Shown: positions 11,922-22,789 of the stretch, in pieces
Layout of the letters: the number at the start of each line of letters is the position of its first letter
How positions within the stretch are numbered: position 1 is the stretch's first letter
NCBI GenBank assembly: GCA_026874595.1
Contig: CM049307.1
Coordinates: forward strand, 98,362,830 to 98,426,829
Direction of reading: 5' to 3'
Source: Sipunculus nudus
Lineage: Eukaryota > Annelida > Sipuncula > Golfingiida > Sipunculidae
Length of the DNA: 64,000 nt
Notes under the pieces: model-generated
Database searches by the model: none
The model's input: the letters and a program-made list of their open reading frames with translations, nothing else
Told to the model about the DNA's origin: nothing
Translations under genes and position numbers: made by a program

Positions 11922-14147
11922 ATGGGGTGGATTCGTGAAGGTACGGTCAAGGTCCTCATTGTTGTGGTAGTGTTTGCGCTCTGTCGAGCCAGCAAAGAGA
12001 AATGTGATAACGAACCTCAGGAACTATCCGGGATTGCTTGTACAATCAATGACAACAAACCATCGAGACGAGGAATTCCGTGTGAATATTATCCAAAAGT
12101 TACCTATCGTGGTTGTTTTTGTGATGAATTCTGCGGCTACTATGGCGACTGCTGCGATGGCCACACATATAACGTCACGCCACTAGAAAAGGACACGTTT
12201 TCCTGCAAGATCTTGGAGGGAGTGTACAGTCAAGGGATGACTGTGTACGTCGTGGACGGATGTCCGTCGTCCTGGCGGGATGAGGGTGTAAGACAAGCAT
12301 GTGAGGACACTCCGGGTGTCTGGTTTAACTGGCCAGTAAACGGAGAGAATGATATTCTGTATAAGAATGTGTATTGTGCACAGTGTCACCACAATAATAT
12401 GAATAATGTAACCTTCTGGCTCTCCAACTTCACTTGTAATTTTTTGGATCAGAATGTACAAAACAGTACTGATATAGGAGCTATCATTGGTCAGCAGAAC
12501 CTAACAAGTTCATGTAACGTTTCGTTTGTTCACCAGAAAGCACTGAACAAGTACTCAACATACAAACCATACCGCTTCTGTAAGCCCAATATTGACCAGT
12601 GCCCAGACACGTGGGAAGACGAGTGTGTACGGAACAATTGTGAAGCTGAGAACGCGACAGTGTTGTATAGATACGACAAAGACAGACTAGGTATAACATA
12701 CAAAAACCCACACTGTGCTCTGTGTAATAGCGCTAACGTCACGTGCAATGACAAGTACAGTAAAAGTAAGTTTAGTAATGTACCATATTATAAAATTGTT
12801 GCTGGTACGTCCTTCCCATTGTCTGTAGTGATAGATCTTAATCTTGGTTCCGGTCTGATTTCAAGAGATGTCGGGTTTACTACAGTGACACGCGAAAAAG
12901 TTGAAACTAAAATACTGTCCTGCCCAGTGGGACAGATATTTGACCCCTACTCAGCTGGTTGTAAGGTAGTGTCATGTCCTCTACAGACACAGTACAGAGA
13001 TGGACAGTGTGTGAGTACATCTACCTCCCTGAATAATAACAACACTTGTTCTCATTATGCAAGAGTTAATCAGTCAAGTTTTGAGTTTTACGACAATGGT
13101 TCCATCTTTGAGCCTAGTACAGGTAGAATATACGGACGGGATCTGTACGTTAGAGATGAGAGTGGTATGTATCTGTGTATCGTTGATGCTGTAAACGTAA
13201 CAGAAATTACACGGAACGTTACAGAGACCTATCTTGTCATCAAGTTTAGCTATGCACAAGCGGTGGTTAGTAATTTAGGACAGAGTCTGTCAGTGATAGC
13301 GTTGCTCTTTCTCCTCGTGGTCTACTGTTTCTATCCCGTTTTAAGAAATTTACCCGGCAAAAACCTCATGTGTCTATCTGGTTCCCTGTTAATGTTTCAG
13401 CTGATGCAGATGACGTTGATGGGCGTGACCCACCTGCCGACTTTCTGTATTATATCAGGAATCCTAATCCACTTCAGTCTCCTTGCCGTGTTCTGTTGGA
13501 TGAGTGTCCTCGCCTATGACATCTGGAGCACATTCAGCGTCCAGACAAAAACGCCATCTTCCGGCAGTGCTGGTTTCCGGTTTATGAAGTTTTCTCTATA
13601 CGCGTGGGGTTTTCCGGCTTTTGTTATTCTTATCAGTATTTTGGTGAATTTCGTCGGTGGTAAAGAAAATGACTTCTCTCCGAGATACGGTGACCCTATT
13701 TGTTATATCAACAACAGGTATGCGTTGATACTGTATGTTGGAGCTCCTTTTATTGGTCTTCTGATTGCTGACTTTATATTCTACGGTCTGACAGTTTGGA
13801 GCATCCAGCGAGTCGGTGACGTCACCAAGGCGGTTCGGAAAAACGAGCAGAATCAGAATCGTATGTGGTTGTACATAAAGCTGACCTCCATCACGGGGCT
13901 GACCTGGGTGTTTGGTCTGATTGCTATGAGCGCTGACCTTCACTTTCTCTGGTGGGTGTTTATCCTTCTCAACTGTATCCAAGGTGTTTTCATCTGCGTG
14001 TCGTTTGTCTGTAGCAAGAAAGTCCTCACTATGATGAGGGATACTTATCGAAGGAAGTCATCCAGGTTTGAGTCCACTAAGAGCACTTCCCTGCAGACAC
14101 AGCGGACCTCCATCAGCTCCGAGATGACACATAGAATCAAAACCTGA
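11922..14147 (+). CDS. Methuselah/adhesion-like seven-transmembrane GPCR with somatomedin-B-like N-terminus
   Basis: A 741-residue receptor in one uninterrupted frame. The frame opens upstream from a TTG at 11835; I start at the ATG at 11922 because it has a good Kozak context (ACAACAATGG) and places a signal peptide (VKVLIVVVVFALC) at residues 8-21. A Cys-rich domain at about 28-78 contains GCFCDEFCGYYGDCCDG, the somatomedin-B signature. The rest of the ectodomain (to about 445) is Cys-rich with about twelve N-glycosylation sequons and no GPS cleavage site. Seven membrane segments lie near 450-471, 481-503, 508-531, 557-578, 601-626, 649-670 and 675-698. Family-B2 marks are PGKNLMCLSGSLL before TM2, FCWMSVLAYDIW in TM3, WGFPAFVIL in TM4 and GLTWVFG in TM6. 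Cys509 and Cys594 probably form the TM3-ECL2 disulfide. The tail is Ser/Thr/Arg-rich. The ligand is unknown. A single-exon gene is likely; an upstream non-coding exon cannot be excluded. Confidence 0.93.
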   Translation: MGWIREGTVKVLIVVVVFALCRASKEKCDNEPQELSGIACTINDNKPSRRGIPCEYYPKVTYRGCFCDEFCGYYGDCCDGHTYNVTPLEKDTFSCKILEGVYSQGMTVYVVDGCPSSWRDEGVRQACEDTPGVWFNWPVNGENDILYKNVYCAQCHHNNMNNVTFWLSNFTCNFLDQNVQNSTDIGAIIGQQNLTSSCNVSFVHQKALNKYSTYKPYRFCKPNIDQCPDTWEDECVRNNCEAENATVLYRYDKDRLGITYKNPHCALCNSANVTCNDKYSKSKFSNVPYYKIVAGTSFPLSVVIDLNLGSGLISRDVGFTTVTREKVETKILSCPVGQIFDPYSAGCKVVSCPLQTQYRDGQCVSTSTSLNNNNTCSHYARVNQSSFEFYDNGSIFEPSTGRIYGRDLYVRDESGMYLCIVDAVNVTEITRNVTETYLVIKFSYAQAVVSNLGQSLSVIALLFLLVVYCFYPVLRNLPGKNLMCLSGSLLMFQLMQMTLMGVTHLPTFCIISGILIHFSLLAVFCWMSVLAYDIWSTFSVQTKTPSSGSAGFRFMKFSLYAWGFPAFVILISILVNFVGGKENDFSPRYGDPICYINNRYALILYVGAPFIGLLIADFIFYGLTVWSIQRVGDVTKAVRKNEQNQNRMWLYIKLTSITGLTWVFGLIAMSADLHFLWWVFILLNCIQGVFICVSFVCSKKVLTMMRDTYRRKSSRFESTKSTSLQTQRTSISSEMTHRIKT

Positions 14148-15402
14148 AAATCTCCTCAAATCAAATTGCTTTTATTTTACAAAACATAGACAGATTAAAT
14201 CACGGGGGGGGGGGGGGTAGAGCCTTTCCCTTAATCTTACACCGATGCTGCATAAAACTGGATTCAGACCTATTAGTTCCAAACAGCTTCAAGCTTGACT
14301 TGTCCAGGCAGCACTGAACAAGACGCCAAGAAACTATAGCATATATAAAAAAACAAATTGCGGATGAAAACCTATTGATTTTCATATAAATCCTATAGGT
14401 TTTTATGTATGCTTAAATATCAATGTATGATACACATTTTATGTATTATCAAAACCAAACATTTTCCTAATACAAACGTCTGTATTGATGTGAACTATGC
14501 CTGTTTCAAATAAGTTGCTTTATGTAAGGAAAGCTGATTTCATCTTCATGTCATTGAGGGAGCAGCTTCTGGATCGCCTGAATGCTATGATTTTCACTTT
14601 TTTAACACATTTGCTGTGTGTATGGAGGTATTTATGTTGGTCGGCCACATATCCCTGTTTGGTCGTGTGGTTACGGGATCGGTGTTTCAGGTGGTGGCAT
14701 TTTAGCGATGATTCATCTGATACAGGCTGAGGCATGATAAAAAAAACTACAACATTCGTTCATCCAGAGGACGACCAACAGTCCATTAAACACAGATTGT
14801 CCCTTTCTGTGTCACACATTATAACAAGTGAAATCAGGGAATTTCACGTCATAACCAAGTTGCGTGGTATTGAGAAGTGTTTCTGGTATCCTGCACACTT
14901 TTGACAGGTTTATTGTACAATCTCTGACAATTTATATGGGTAGTTCTGGAGCAGTAACAGCGGTAAGTGTAGAACCACGAACTATTGACCGAGTGTTTCC
15001 GTTATAATTTCTTGAAAACACGAAAAGAAAATCCGTTCAACATAATCATGCTGCCGTGTTCCATGAATTAGAATAAAGTTTGTCGTATGATATACAACTA
15101 TCAGGGCTTTTTACCAACAATCTTATTAGCCCAGGGCATTACTCATACCTGCCACTTGCTATTGCAAATCAGGGAAAACCGGGGACCTCCAGTTGCCAAC
15201 ACTAGTCTCCTCCATATATATTCATTATAACTGTAAGGGTATTAAAAAGTTAAAAAATAAAAATTTATATCTTTTTAAGTGCTTCTGCAAGGATCATAAG
15301 ATGACTTGTTTACACCATCTTAATCGTCAATTATTGAAGAGCACTGGGAATCATTTTTTGTGTAAATATATTTACCATTAAACATAACGTACACAAACCA
15401 TT

Positions 15403-15442
<40 letters not shown>

Positions 15443-15935
15443 TATCAGTGATTATTTTAAATGTCAGCTTATTAGTGTTGTTTGTAAGGATGCAGGGCTT
15501 TAAATGATAGTCTTATATATAAGCCCATGTTAATTATCACTTTAACAATGCTCGATTCATGTAAATAACTTAATAATGTTATTATCGTAATTGAATAATT
15601 ATCGGTTTATACATAGATATATATTATCTGATATTATTCGGAAAATATTTAAATTGGTGTGTATATCGATTGATCAAAGAATAATACACAGCCGTTATAC
15701 AATGTGAACAATATTATTATAATTGATGGTGCTGGAACATTCATTTGAACATCTTGTTGTTTTAGATTTTTATTTTAATTTGTGTCATAACAATCATCCT
15801 GTTGTGCTATATATAACAGATTTTCAAAATAAATTAAACGATATAACATCCATACTGTAAATGTGTTATTCTTGTTGCCGAAATAGTTTGATTCATATTT
15901 AAATTACTTTGATTTTTGCAACTGATATTTGCATT
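14148..15935. other. Downstream flank of receptor gene, no second gene seen
   Basis: AT-rich sequence beginning with the receptor 3' UTR. A poly-G run (14204-14217) lies 57 bp past the stop. No AATAAA is close to the stop; one is at about 15072. A (CA)n(TA)n tract sits at 15403-15443. Short frames (60-77 codons) here have no domain. Confidence 0.5.
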
Positions 15936-16040
15936 CTACGGTGGCGGATTATGGACCCAGAAGAAAATATTTGTCATTTTTACATTTAGCTTAAGATTTC
16001 GGTATGCATAGCATCTCGAGATCTCGCGATAGAATTAAAC

Positions 16041-18358
16041 AAGTGACCCATGGGTCATGACGCTCAACTGCCAAACATGACTTACGACATCATGGGCTGA
16101 GATTCACAACTTCCAGTCAAATTGTTGAAGAACCAATTTGCCAATTTGTTGAAATATATACCACCAATGTCTTGTTAAAACACAGTGAATTGATGGTCTG
16201 AGGAAAAATGTATGATTGTTGAGCTATCAGGAACTATTCTCATAGCTTGTTTGGTACCTGTCAGTCTCAAAAGGAACACCACACAGGCCAAATATAAGAT
16301 CAAAATTTATAGCAAAAATCAAGGAAATCCATGCAAGAATTATTGAGAAACAGGTGCTTCTGTTTGAAGTTTTATTCAATACAAGCCAACTGTACTGAAC
16401 TTTTATAAATGATAGTAATAATTATTAAGAAATATATGACCCAATCTTTTGCAAGATTACATTAATATACGTCCGACTGCATTCACTTTAACAGTTCTCA
16501 AGATAATATGATCAAAAGGAATTTAAAGATGGTTGCCTGGTGGCCATATAAGACTTCTGACAGGTCTAAAATCATACAACAAACATTCTCTAAATCGGAC
16601 CAAACATTGAAGAAAAATCACTGAAACTGCACTGACAAAAGGATTTTAAAGGTGGCTAACAAGCAGGCATAATGGATTTCTGACAAGTCTGACAAATGGC
16701 AAATGTGGCAATTTCTCCAAAGGATGTTAGTGTAATGAATGTCCAAAACAATTCAAAGGCATGTTCAGGCCCTCATATCAGATTTAAAGATATGCAAATG
16801 TTAAAAAGTGCAAGTCCAATATTTTTATTAGGTAAACTGCAAAACCTGAAAGAAAAGAAATGCAGAAAGCATGACTAAGAGTCTTATAATAAAAAAAGGC
16901 CATCCAAAATCCAGGTACACATCCACATATTATGAGTGATTTATATAAAAATATTCAGATATCTTTATTATATAAGTTATAAGTTTAATGCTATGATTCT
17001 ATAAAATAAACTGCAAAATGTTCCCATCATCTTATAAATCAGTAGCTAAACCTTTTTACTATACTCTCATAGTCTTAATGCCTGGCTGAAGCATTCCGGA
17101 AACAGTGTTTTTGTTATGCAATAACGAGGTACTTATCACTTAGCCTTATCACTTAATAGGCTGATACAAAAGGGAGTCATATGTCACCAGCGTCACTTTC
17201 AATTACAGCCACACAGTGAGATGTACCAGTTGGAGTGCAATGGTTATATATACAAGAAAAATAGAGATGGTCTGCAAATAAGTTATTGTGAACATCTCCT
17301 CCCATGACCTTGGCCTTTTGCCCACATATCAGCTGGATTCTTTCTAAATGATAATCACTTAAATTTGGTGTAATTACTTGGCAACCAAAGAGTTAATAGC
17401 TTTGACCTTCAACCTTTAACCTCCTGACCAGCTGACCCCAAAATCAATAAGTTATTTCTTCAAGCAAAAAGACCCATAAATATGAAGGTTGAATCAAATT
17501 GAGCGATGCATATATGTGGCATATGCGAAAGACTGAAGGTTTGGTTCGAACAGTTTCACTTGAAATATGTTCACAAGCATTTAGAACAATTTAATATTGT
17601 GACCTTGACCTTTGACCTTTCGAACTCAACATCAATAGGCTTCTTGCCCTAATGGTAGGCAAACCATATATGACAGATGGCAGGTATAGATTGAAAATGA
17701 CTCCACTAAAGAAGTGGGTGCTTTGAACTTGACCTTTGACCTCAAAATCAACAGGTCTTCTCCCCCGTTGACAGAGAAGCGATATCAGTGTTGGAAGGTT
17801 TGGAATAAAAAGTCTAGCTTGAAATGTGTCCACAATCTTTTCGAAGAACTGGATCCTGTGACCCTGACCTTAGACCTCAAAATCTATAGGATTCTTCTCC
17901 CACTTAGCAGGTGAGCTATATGTGAAAGATCAAAGAATTGGGATGAAAGGTTTGGCATAAAATCCATCCACAGGTTTTCAAAGAAGTGGGTCCTGTGACC
18001 TTGACATTTGACCTTGTGACCTCAAAATAATTATGGTTCTTCCTCTGTTGATAGATGAGCTGTATGTGAAAGATGGAAGGTTTGGGATGAAAATTTTGGC
18101 TAAAAAGAATTATTTCTGAGGGTGCAAACACACCCCGTAACTTTTAGAATATAGGTCGCAGTGACCTAATTTCAGGTTTGCAAGGAGATCTTTTAACAGC
18201 CTCTCAGACTGCATAGGGTTCATGACCCTAGCCCCTACGGTTATGATTTGTGCCCTGCTAACGGACGGATGGCCGGCCGCACGGCCGGACGTACAGACGG
18301 AAGGACGACGGACAAAGACCCATCGTTATAGCCCAGCATGATTGAAAGTCAGCTGAGC
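16041..18358 (-). mobile_element. AGGTCA-rich dispersed repeat, copy A
   Basis: This is the reverse complement of 29644-32080. Edges are AAGTGACCCATGGGTCA on the left and GTCAGCTGAGC on the right. Within it, units of about 140 bp each contain a TGACCTTTGACCT cluster and a 'CTTCCCATCTTTCACATA'-like box on the opposite strand. A GC-rich run of GGACGGAC-type words precedes the right end. There is no long ORF and no terminal inverted repeat in either copy. It is best described as an unclassified, non-coding dispersed repeat. Several open frames of 60-80 codons here are by-products. Confidence 0.85.
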
Positions 18359-19059
18359 AACAAAAAGGACACAGAAATTTCTAGATCTCTAGATGATAAG
18401 ACTTAATATCTACATCTCGGGATAAAATTTCACATAAAATGATATATTTTAGTCCTCGTTTGCGTAGTATGAACCATTCGATGCGTAATATACGTAAGTT
18501 AAAGTTAAAGTGGCCAATTCATATATCTGACGTCTGTCAAATAAACATAATCCCTTAAACGTTTTATAAAGATAAGCCCAAAAGAGACGATCCCACGAGA
18601 TTCAGGTTGTCCCTGTTGTTTTTATCCACGTGTTTATAATATGGGTGTCGGGTGTGGGGGGGGGGGGGTCAAAAATGGTCGCAGGTCATAATCGAAACGG
18701 TTCCGGTAAAGATATCTTGCTTTATTTCAGATAGTACAGAGTTTTTGTATATGACAAATATTGCTTTGCTTTAACAACAACAACTTTAGGGAACTTTCAG
18801 TGTTCAATCAAACACCCTGGGTTACATGATTATCTGTTATAGGAACACATTCTTTGCAGGGAGAACTTTCTGTTCTTTAACATTATATGCAGAGTAAGCC
18901 GGTATCACATTAATTCTACAAATAAAACACACACAGTGAATACTGACATTAAGTCCAAGACAGAATATTTTGCAGAAAGAAAGTCATGATGAAAGATGAT
19001 TGAGACTATTTAAACCATTTTTTTATTGATTTAAATCTTTTATAGGTTAATCTGGTTTA

Positions 19060-19200
19060 TAGTCTATAACTATACCCCAGGTTACCTTTAGTCATGATAT
19101 CTATCATTATGGACTGTAACTTTAGCTCAGATCACCTTAAGTCACTTATCTTTTATTATGGATTATAAATAGATTACCTTTAATCAACCTATTTCGATTA
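19060..19200. repeat. Degenerate ~54-bp triplicate
   Basis: Three decayed copies of a segment containing TTATGGACTATAACT and AGRTTACCTTTAGTCA words. Confidence 0.6.
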
Positions 19201-19368
19201 CGACGGGCGGCCATATTTGCGCCACCGCTTCCACCCAAAGGGTCACGGGATATTTTTAATGGGTCCCATTTTTATCTCGAGATATTATCACTAGATCCCC
19301 ACATAAAATATTGTTTTTTGTTCTGTCTCCTTAATCAGCCACCGTAGCATCAATTGTTTATTTTTGAA

Positions 19369-19372
<4 letters not shown>

Positions 19373-19436
<64 letters not shown>

Positions 19437-19450
19437 GTAAGTGTGTGTGT

Positions 19451-19494
<44 letters not shown>

Positions 19495-19560
19495 TGCATG
19501 TGAGAGAGGGAGACTGTATTCTATCTCTTAAAATGGGCTTCAAAGAATAATTAGTGGTGA
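19373..19560. repeat. Compound microsatellite (TA)n(GT)n(GA)n, copy 1
   Basis: TA at 19373-19432, GT at 19441-19452 and GA at 19455-19492, followed by a unique tail containing GGGCTTCAAAGAATAATTAG. The whole module recurs about 360 bp downstream. Confidence 0.93.
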
Positions 19561-19738
19561 GCAGAACTTTACATCATAGTAAATGTATTATTGTAATGAT
19601 TAGATACCGTGTCATTGTATGTTATTTGATAATAATTAAAATGTAGGGATCACTTTCAGCACAGTTTTACATAATTGACTGGTAAGTATGATGAAGCCTG
19701 AAATGGTCAGTTGCACCTCTTTTCTCTCTTCACACACA

Positions 19739-19792
<54 letters not shown>

Positions 19793-19895
19793 GTGTGTGT
19801 GTATGGAGAGAGAGAGAGAGAGAGAGACCATATAGTGTCTCTTATAATAGGCTTCAAAGAATGATTCATGGTGTTCAGAACTTTCAAGATAATAA
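19739..19895. repeat. Compound microsatellite (TA)n(GT)n(GA)n, copy 2
   Basis: TA at 19740-19789, GT at 19790-19802 and GA at 19806-19828, then the same tail (AGGCTTCAAAGAATGATTCA). It matches copy 1, so microsatellite and tail were duplicated together. The 132-codon plus-strand ORF through it is spurious. Confidence 0.93.
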
Positions 19896-21221
19896 TAACT
19901 TCATGAAGGAGGGTACATTTTGTTGTTTGCGTCAGATCAGAGTTTACTGCATAAATTCCATGATAATGTTGAATACATACAGAATTCCGTGTTTTCTATC
20001 ACGGAAGGCCCTGTCACGGTATTATCAGTCACGAACATTGCACACGTATCCTCCGTCCTTTGACACGTGGGTATCGAACGTATCATCAGTCACGGAGCGG
20101 ATCTCATAGAGCTGTGACGAACGTGCATCTGAACGCTAGAGAGGCCGCGATCCAGTAATCTACTGTGTCCTCATTGGTACCGTTTGTTGCATATGATATA
20201 TGTGAGATTTAAAACGAAATATTACGTACGCACATGTATGTTCATCCACGTGGAAAACGGTTATTTAGTTATTTCTTGTTATGCGTTATGTTAGGGACAA
20301 TATTTATTAACTGCTTTGCGTATTGCCATTGGATGACCTATCGTGAATTGGTTAATTATTTTTGCGGGTTGCCTGGTGATACGCTCACATGCAAACGTCA
20401 GTCACGGACGAATCAGTCACGGACGCATGTTAGGTCTCAAAAGATAATCAGCACAAATCGAAAAAATAAGCTATACCGTGAAACAAGACCAAACAGTGAT
20501 TTTTTTTTTTTAATTTAAAATGTGAAAAATAAGCCTCAAACTGTTAAAGGGCCAGTCCAACCCTTCGTATCTAACAAAGGGCGCGTTCAAGCAAAATGTA
20601 AAAGAGCAGCTTTCAAATTGATAAACTGTCGCAATTAGCTAGAGGGACATCTGACGCACATTGGACACCGAATACTTATAAATAAAACCGTCTAAGGAAG
20701 CTTTGTCGAATGTGGTAAATTATAACTACCAGTTCCTCGATAATTTTTACCTGAAAATCTTTTCCCAAGAATCTTGATAAAGGTATAGTTTGTTGTTTAT
20801 CTTAAAGTCTTGCTCATGGAAAACATTTACTTGTTATCCGCCACCTGACGTCACGGCAGTTGTCCTGACAGAAGACTCACGAATCATTTTTTTTTTCAAA
20901 TTTTTATACATTTTTGATGTAATATCTTGTGTATTTCGGTTGTGTGTTTAACACTAAATATAATGAAGTTCCTGGTTATAACGGCAACATTAATAAATAA
21001 CACTATATTTATTCACACTTGATACATGTTTATTAGCAATGTTCTAACATATTCATCTGGTGTGAATTTCATGTAGCTGACCAGTTAACAAATTATTGAT
21101 TTATTGAGATATTCGGTCAACCAGCAGCTGACAGAAAGAAATATGCAAACTAGTAGTCGGCCTTTCGCTGTTCGGCTGATTAGAATGACACTCCTAACAA
21201 TACGATCAAAGAGTAATAAAG

Positions 21222-21267
<46 letters not shown>

Positions 21268-21746
21268 AAGAATACTTTGTTTTTTTTTTTATAAAAAAAA
21301 AACAGCTTTATAAGATATATTTGATATACGACTCGTTCTGAATCACAAATTATCATAGAACCAGTTTATTAGCAGGTCACAAACATATAATCACAGAACC
21401 AAATAAACAGCAGGTCGTGTACACGGCAGTGTGGAAATTACTGTTTACACAGTAAAGCATTATCTGGATTAATTTATTATTAACCAAAAACCATTATGTG
21501 TCATTATGTATAGCTGTATGTTCAGATAATAAGTCAAGATTTGAACCGTACTGGTTAATGGTTGTCCGTGTTTGTACACTTTAGGTACCAGTAAATGTAC
21601 AGATCCACAGCACAAGGAAACCATTGTAAAAACAACAAAATTAATGTGCCGCCCACCACGCTGTCCTCCCTAGGTTTACGTATGTATGAAGCTGTTGACT
21701 TTAGGCGTTGGTCATATCAGTGACACACATTTAAAAAACAAATGCA

Positions 21747-21795
<49 letters not shown>

Positions 21796-22780
21796 AATAT
21801 TATATGGTACTATGTTTATTATTTATTATTAATATATATCATGACATGAATACTGATATTTATTGAATAAGGTTTTGATGACAAGGTAGCAAGTTAACTG
21901 ATGTAAAAAAAAATAATAGAGAAAATGAAAAATATTAACAAAGCCATGGTTTTATGAGACACCCAAAAAAAACTTGCTCTGTAAATCTGCAAATCATAAA
22001 ACCTCTAATGAACGTTTTGTTTCATATTTAAAATATAAATACAATACCTTGTGATTAATCATTTTTCCAGAGGTTTGCGCAATGGTTTGCCGTGTCCTTC
22101 AGGAGTGAACTAGGTGACAAGTTTTCTTGCCTCCGACCAGTAAGACCTGAGTTGTATAGTGTTGTCTGATTTCACAAGGATTGAAATATAAGACAAAAAA
22201 TGAATCTTTTACATAATAATATAATTTTCTCATATCCCAAATAAACCTGATAATACATATAGAGTAGATCCAGGATTATGAAACATGACTGGTTTACCAT
22301 AAACACCGAGGGATCAATTCCTTCAAAATTCTTGTACGAGAACGCTGCAAAAAGTAACTAATCCCACATTTTGTGTGGGGAGGTACCCTGGCTAAACTAA
22401 GTAAATTATATGTACGTGGGCGGAATTCCATTACGGTCTCTGACTGCGTTGCTTACATTTATATCCTGGTGTTAACCATGCCAGGTGACTACCGCACCTG
22501 CGGGTCCTGGCTGTGTAACAGTTACCATTACCGAGTCTTACCACCAAGAGATATCAGCTTTATGGTACAGGATATATAGTTGCTTTTTTTAAAGAAATGT
22601 GTTTGAATAGAATTATTCAAAGAACAACATTTATTTAATGATGCATCCTGAATATAAATGATTCTGTGAGGAGGTGTAGAGGTCCCTTTAAAATGTTGTG
22701 GTTACGTTTGTGGAGGTGGATGAGAGGATGGAGCGATTCACTTTCATTTTGTTTTTAAAAAACTATGTTCTGGTTATTTA
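19896..22780. other. Intergenic stretch, no supported gene
   Basis: No domain-bearing ORF. A few ATCAGTCACGGA-type words recur at 20025-20100 and 20398-20425. A perfect CRE palindrome TGACGTCA is at 20846-20853. TA tracts are at 21225-21262 and 21752-21792, the latter flanked by the direct repeat TGCAAATATTATAT. The 94-codon ORF at 20234-20518 has two hydrophobic stretches but nothing recognisable. Confidence 0.5.
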
Positions 22781-22789
22781 GGACTTGGA

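Larger units (their letters stand above)
15936..19347. mobile_element. Candidate composite element with diverged inverted ends (CTACGGTGGC...)
   Basis: The left end reads CTACGGTGGCGGATTATGGA and the right end, read on the minus strand, CTACGGTGGCTGATTAAGGA. Both are followed by a CAGAA box, an AT-rich stretch and a CTCGAGAT motif. GCAT flanks both sides if two extra bases are allowed on the left, so the target duplication is uncertain. The interior contains one copy of the AGGTCA-rich repeat (16041-18358), probably a nested insertion because the second copy elsewhere lacks these ends. No transposase ORF is visible. Superfamily unassigned. Confidence 0.45.

Noticed and set aside
14204-14217. 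Poly-G runs (also 18656-18668, 44526-44538; poly-C 5034-5052, 26312-26326) as G-quadruplex regulators
   Set aside because: They are simple homopolymers at scattered sites without association to a promoter; slippage is the simplest explanation.
20234-20518. 94-codon ORF with hydrophobic N-terminus
   Set aside because: No signal-peptide architecture beyond hydrophobicity, no family, and AT-rich random-like codon use.
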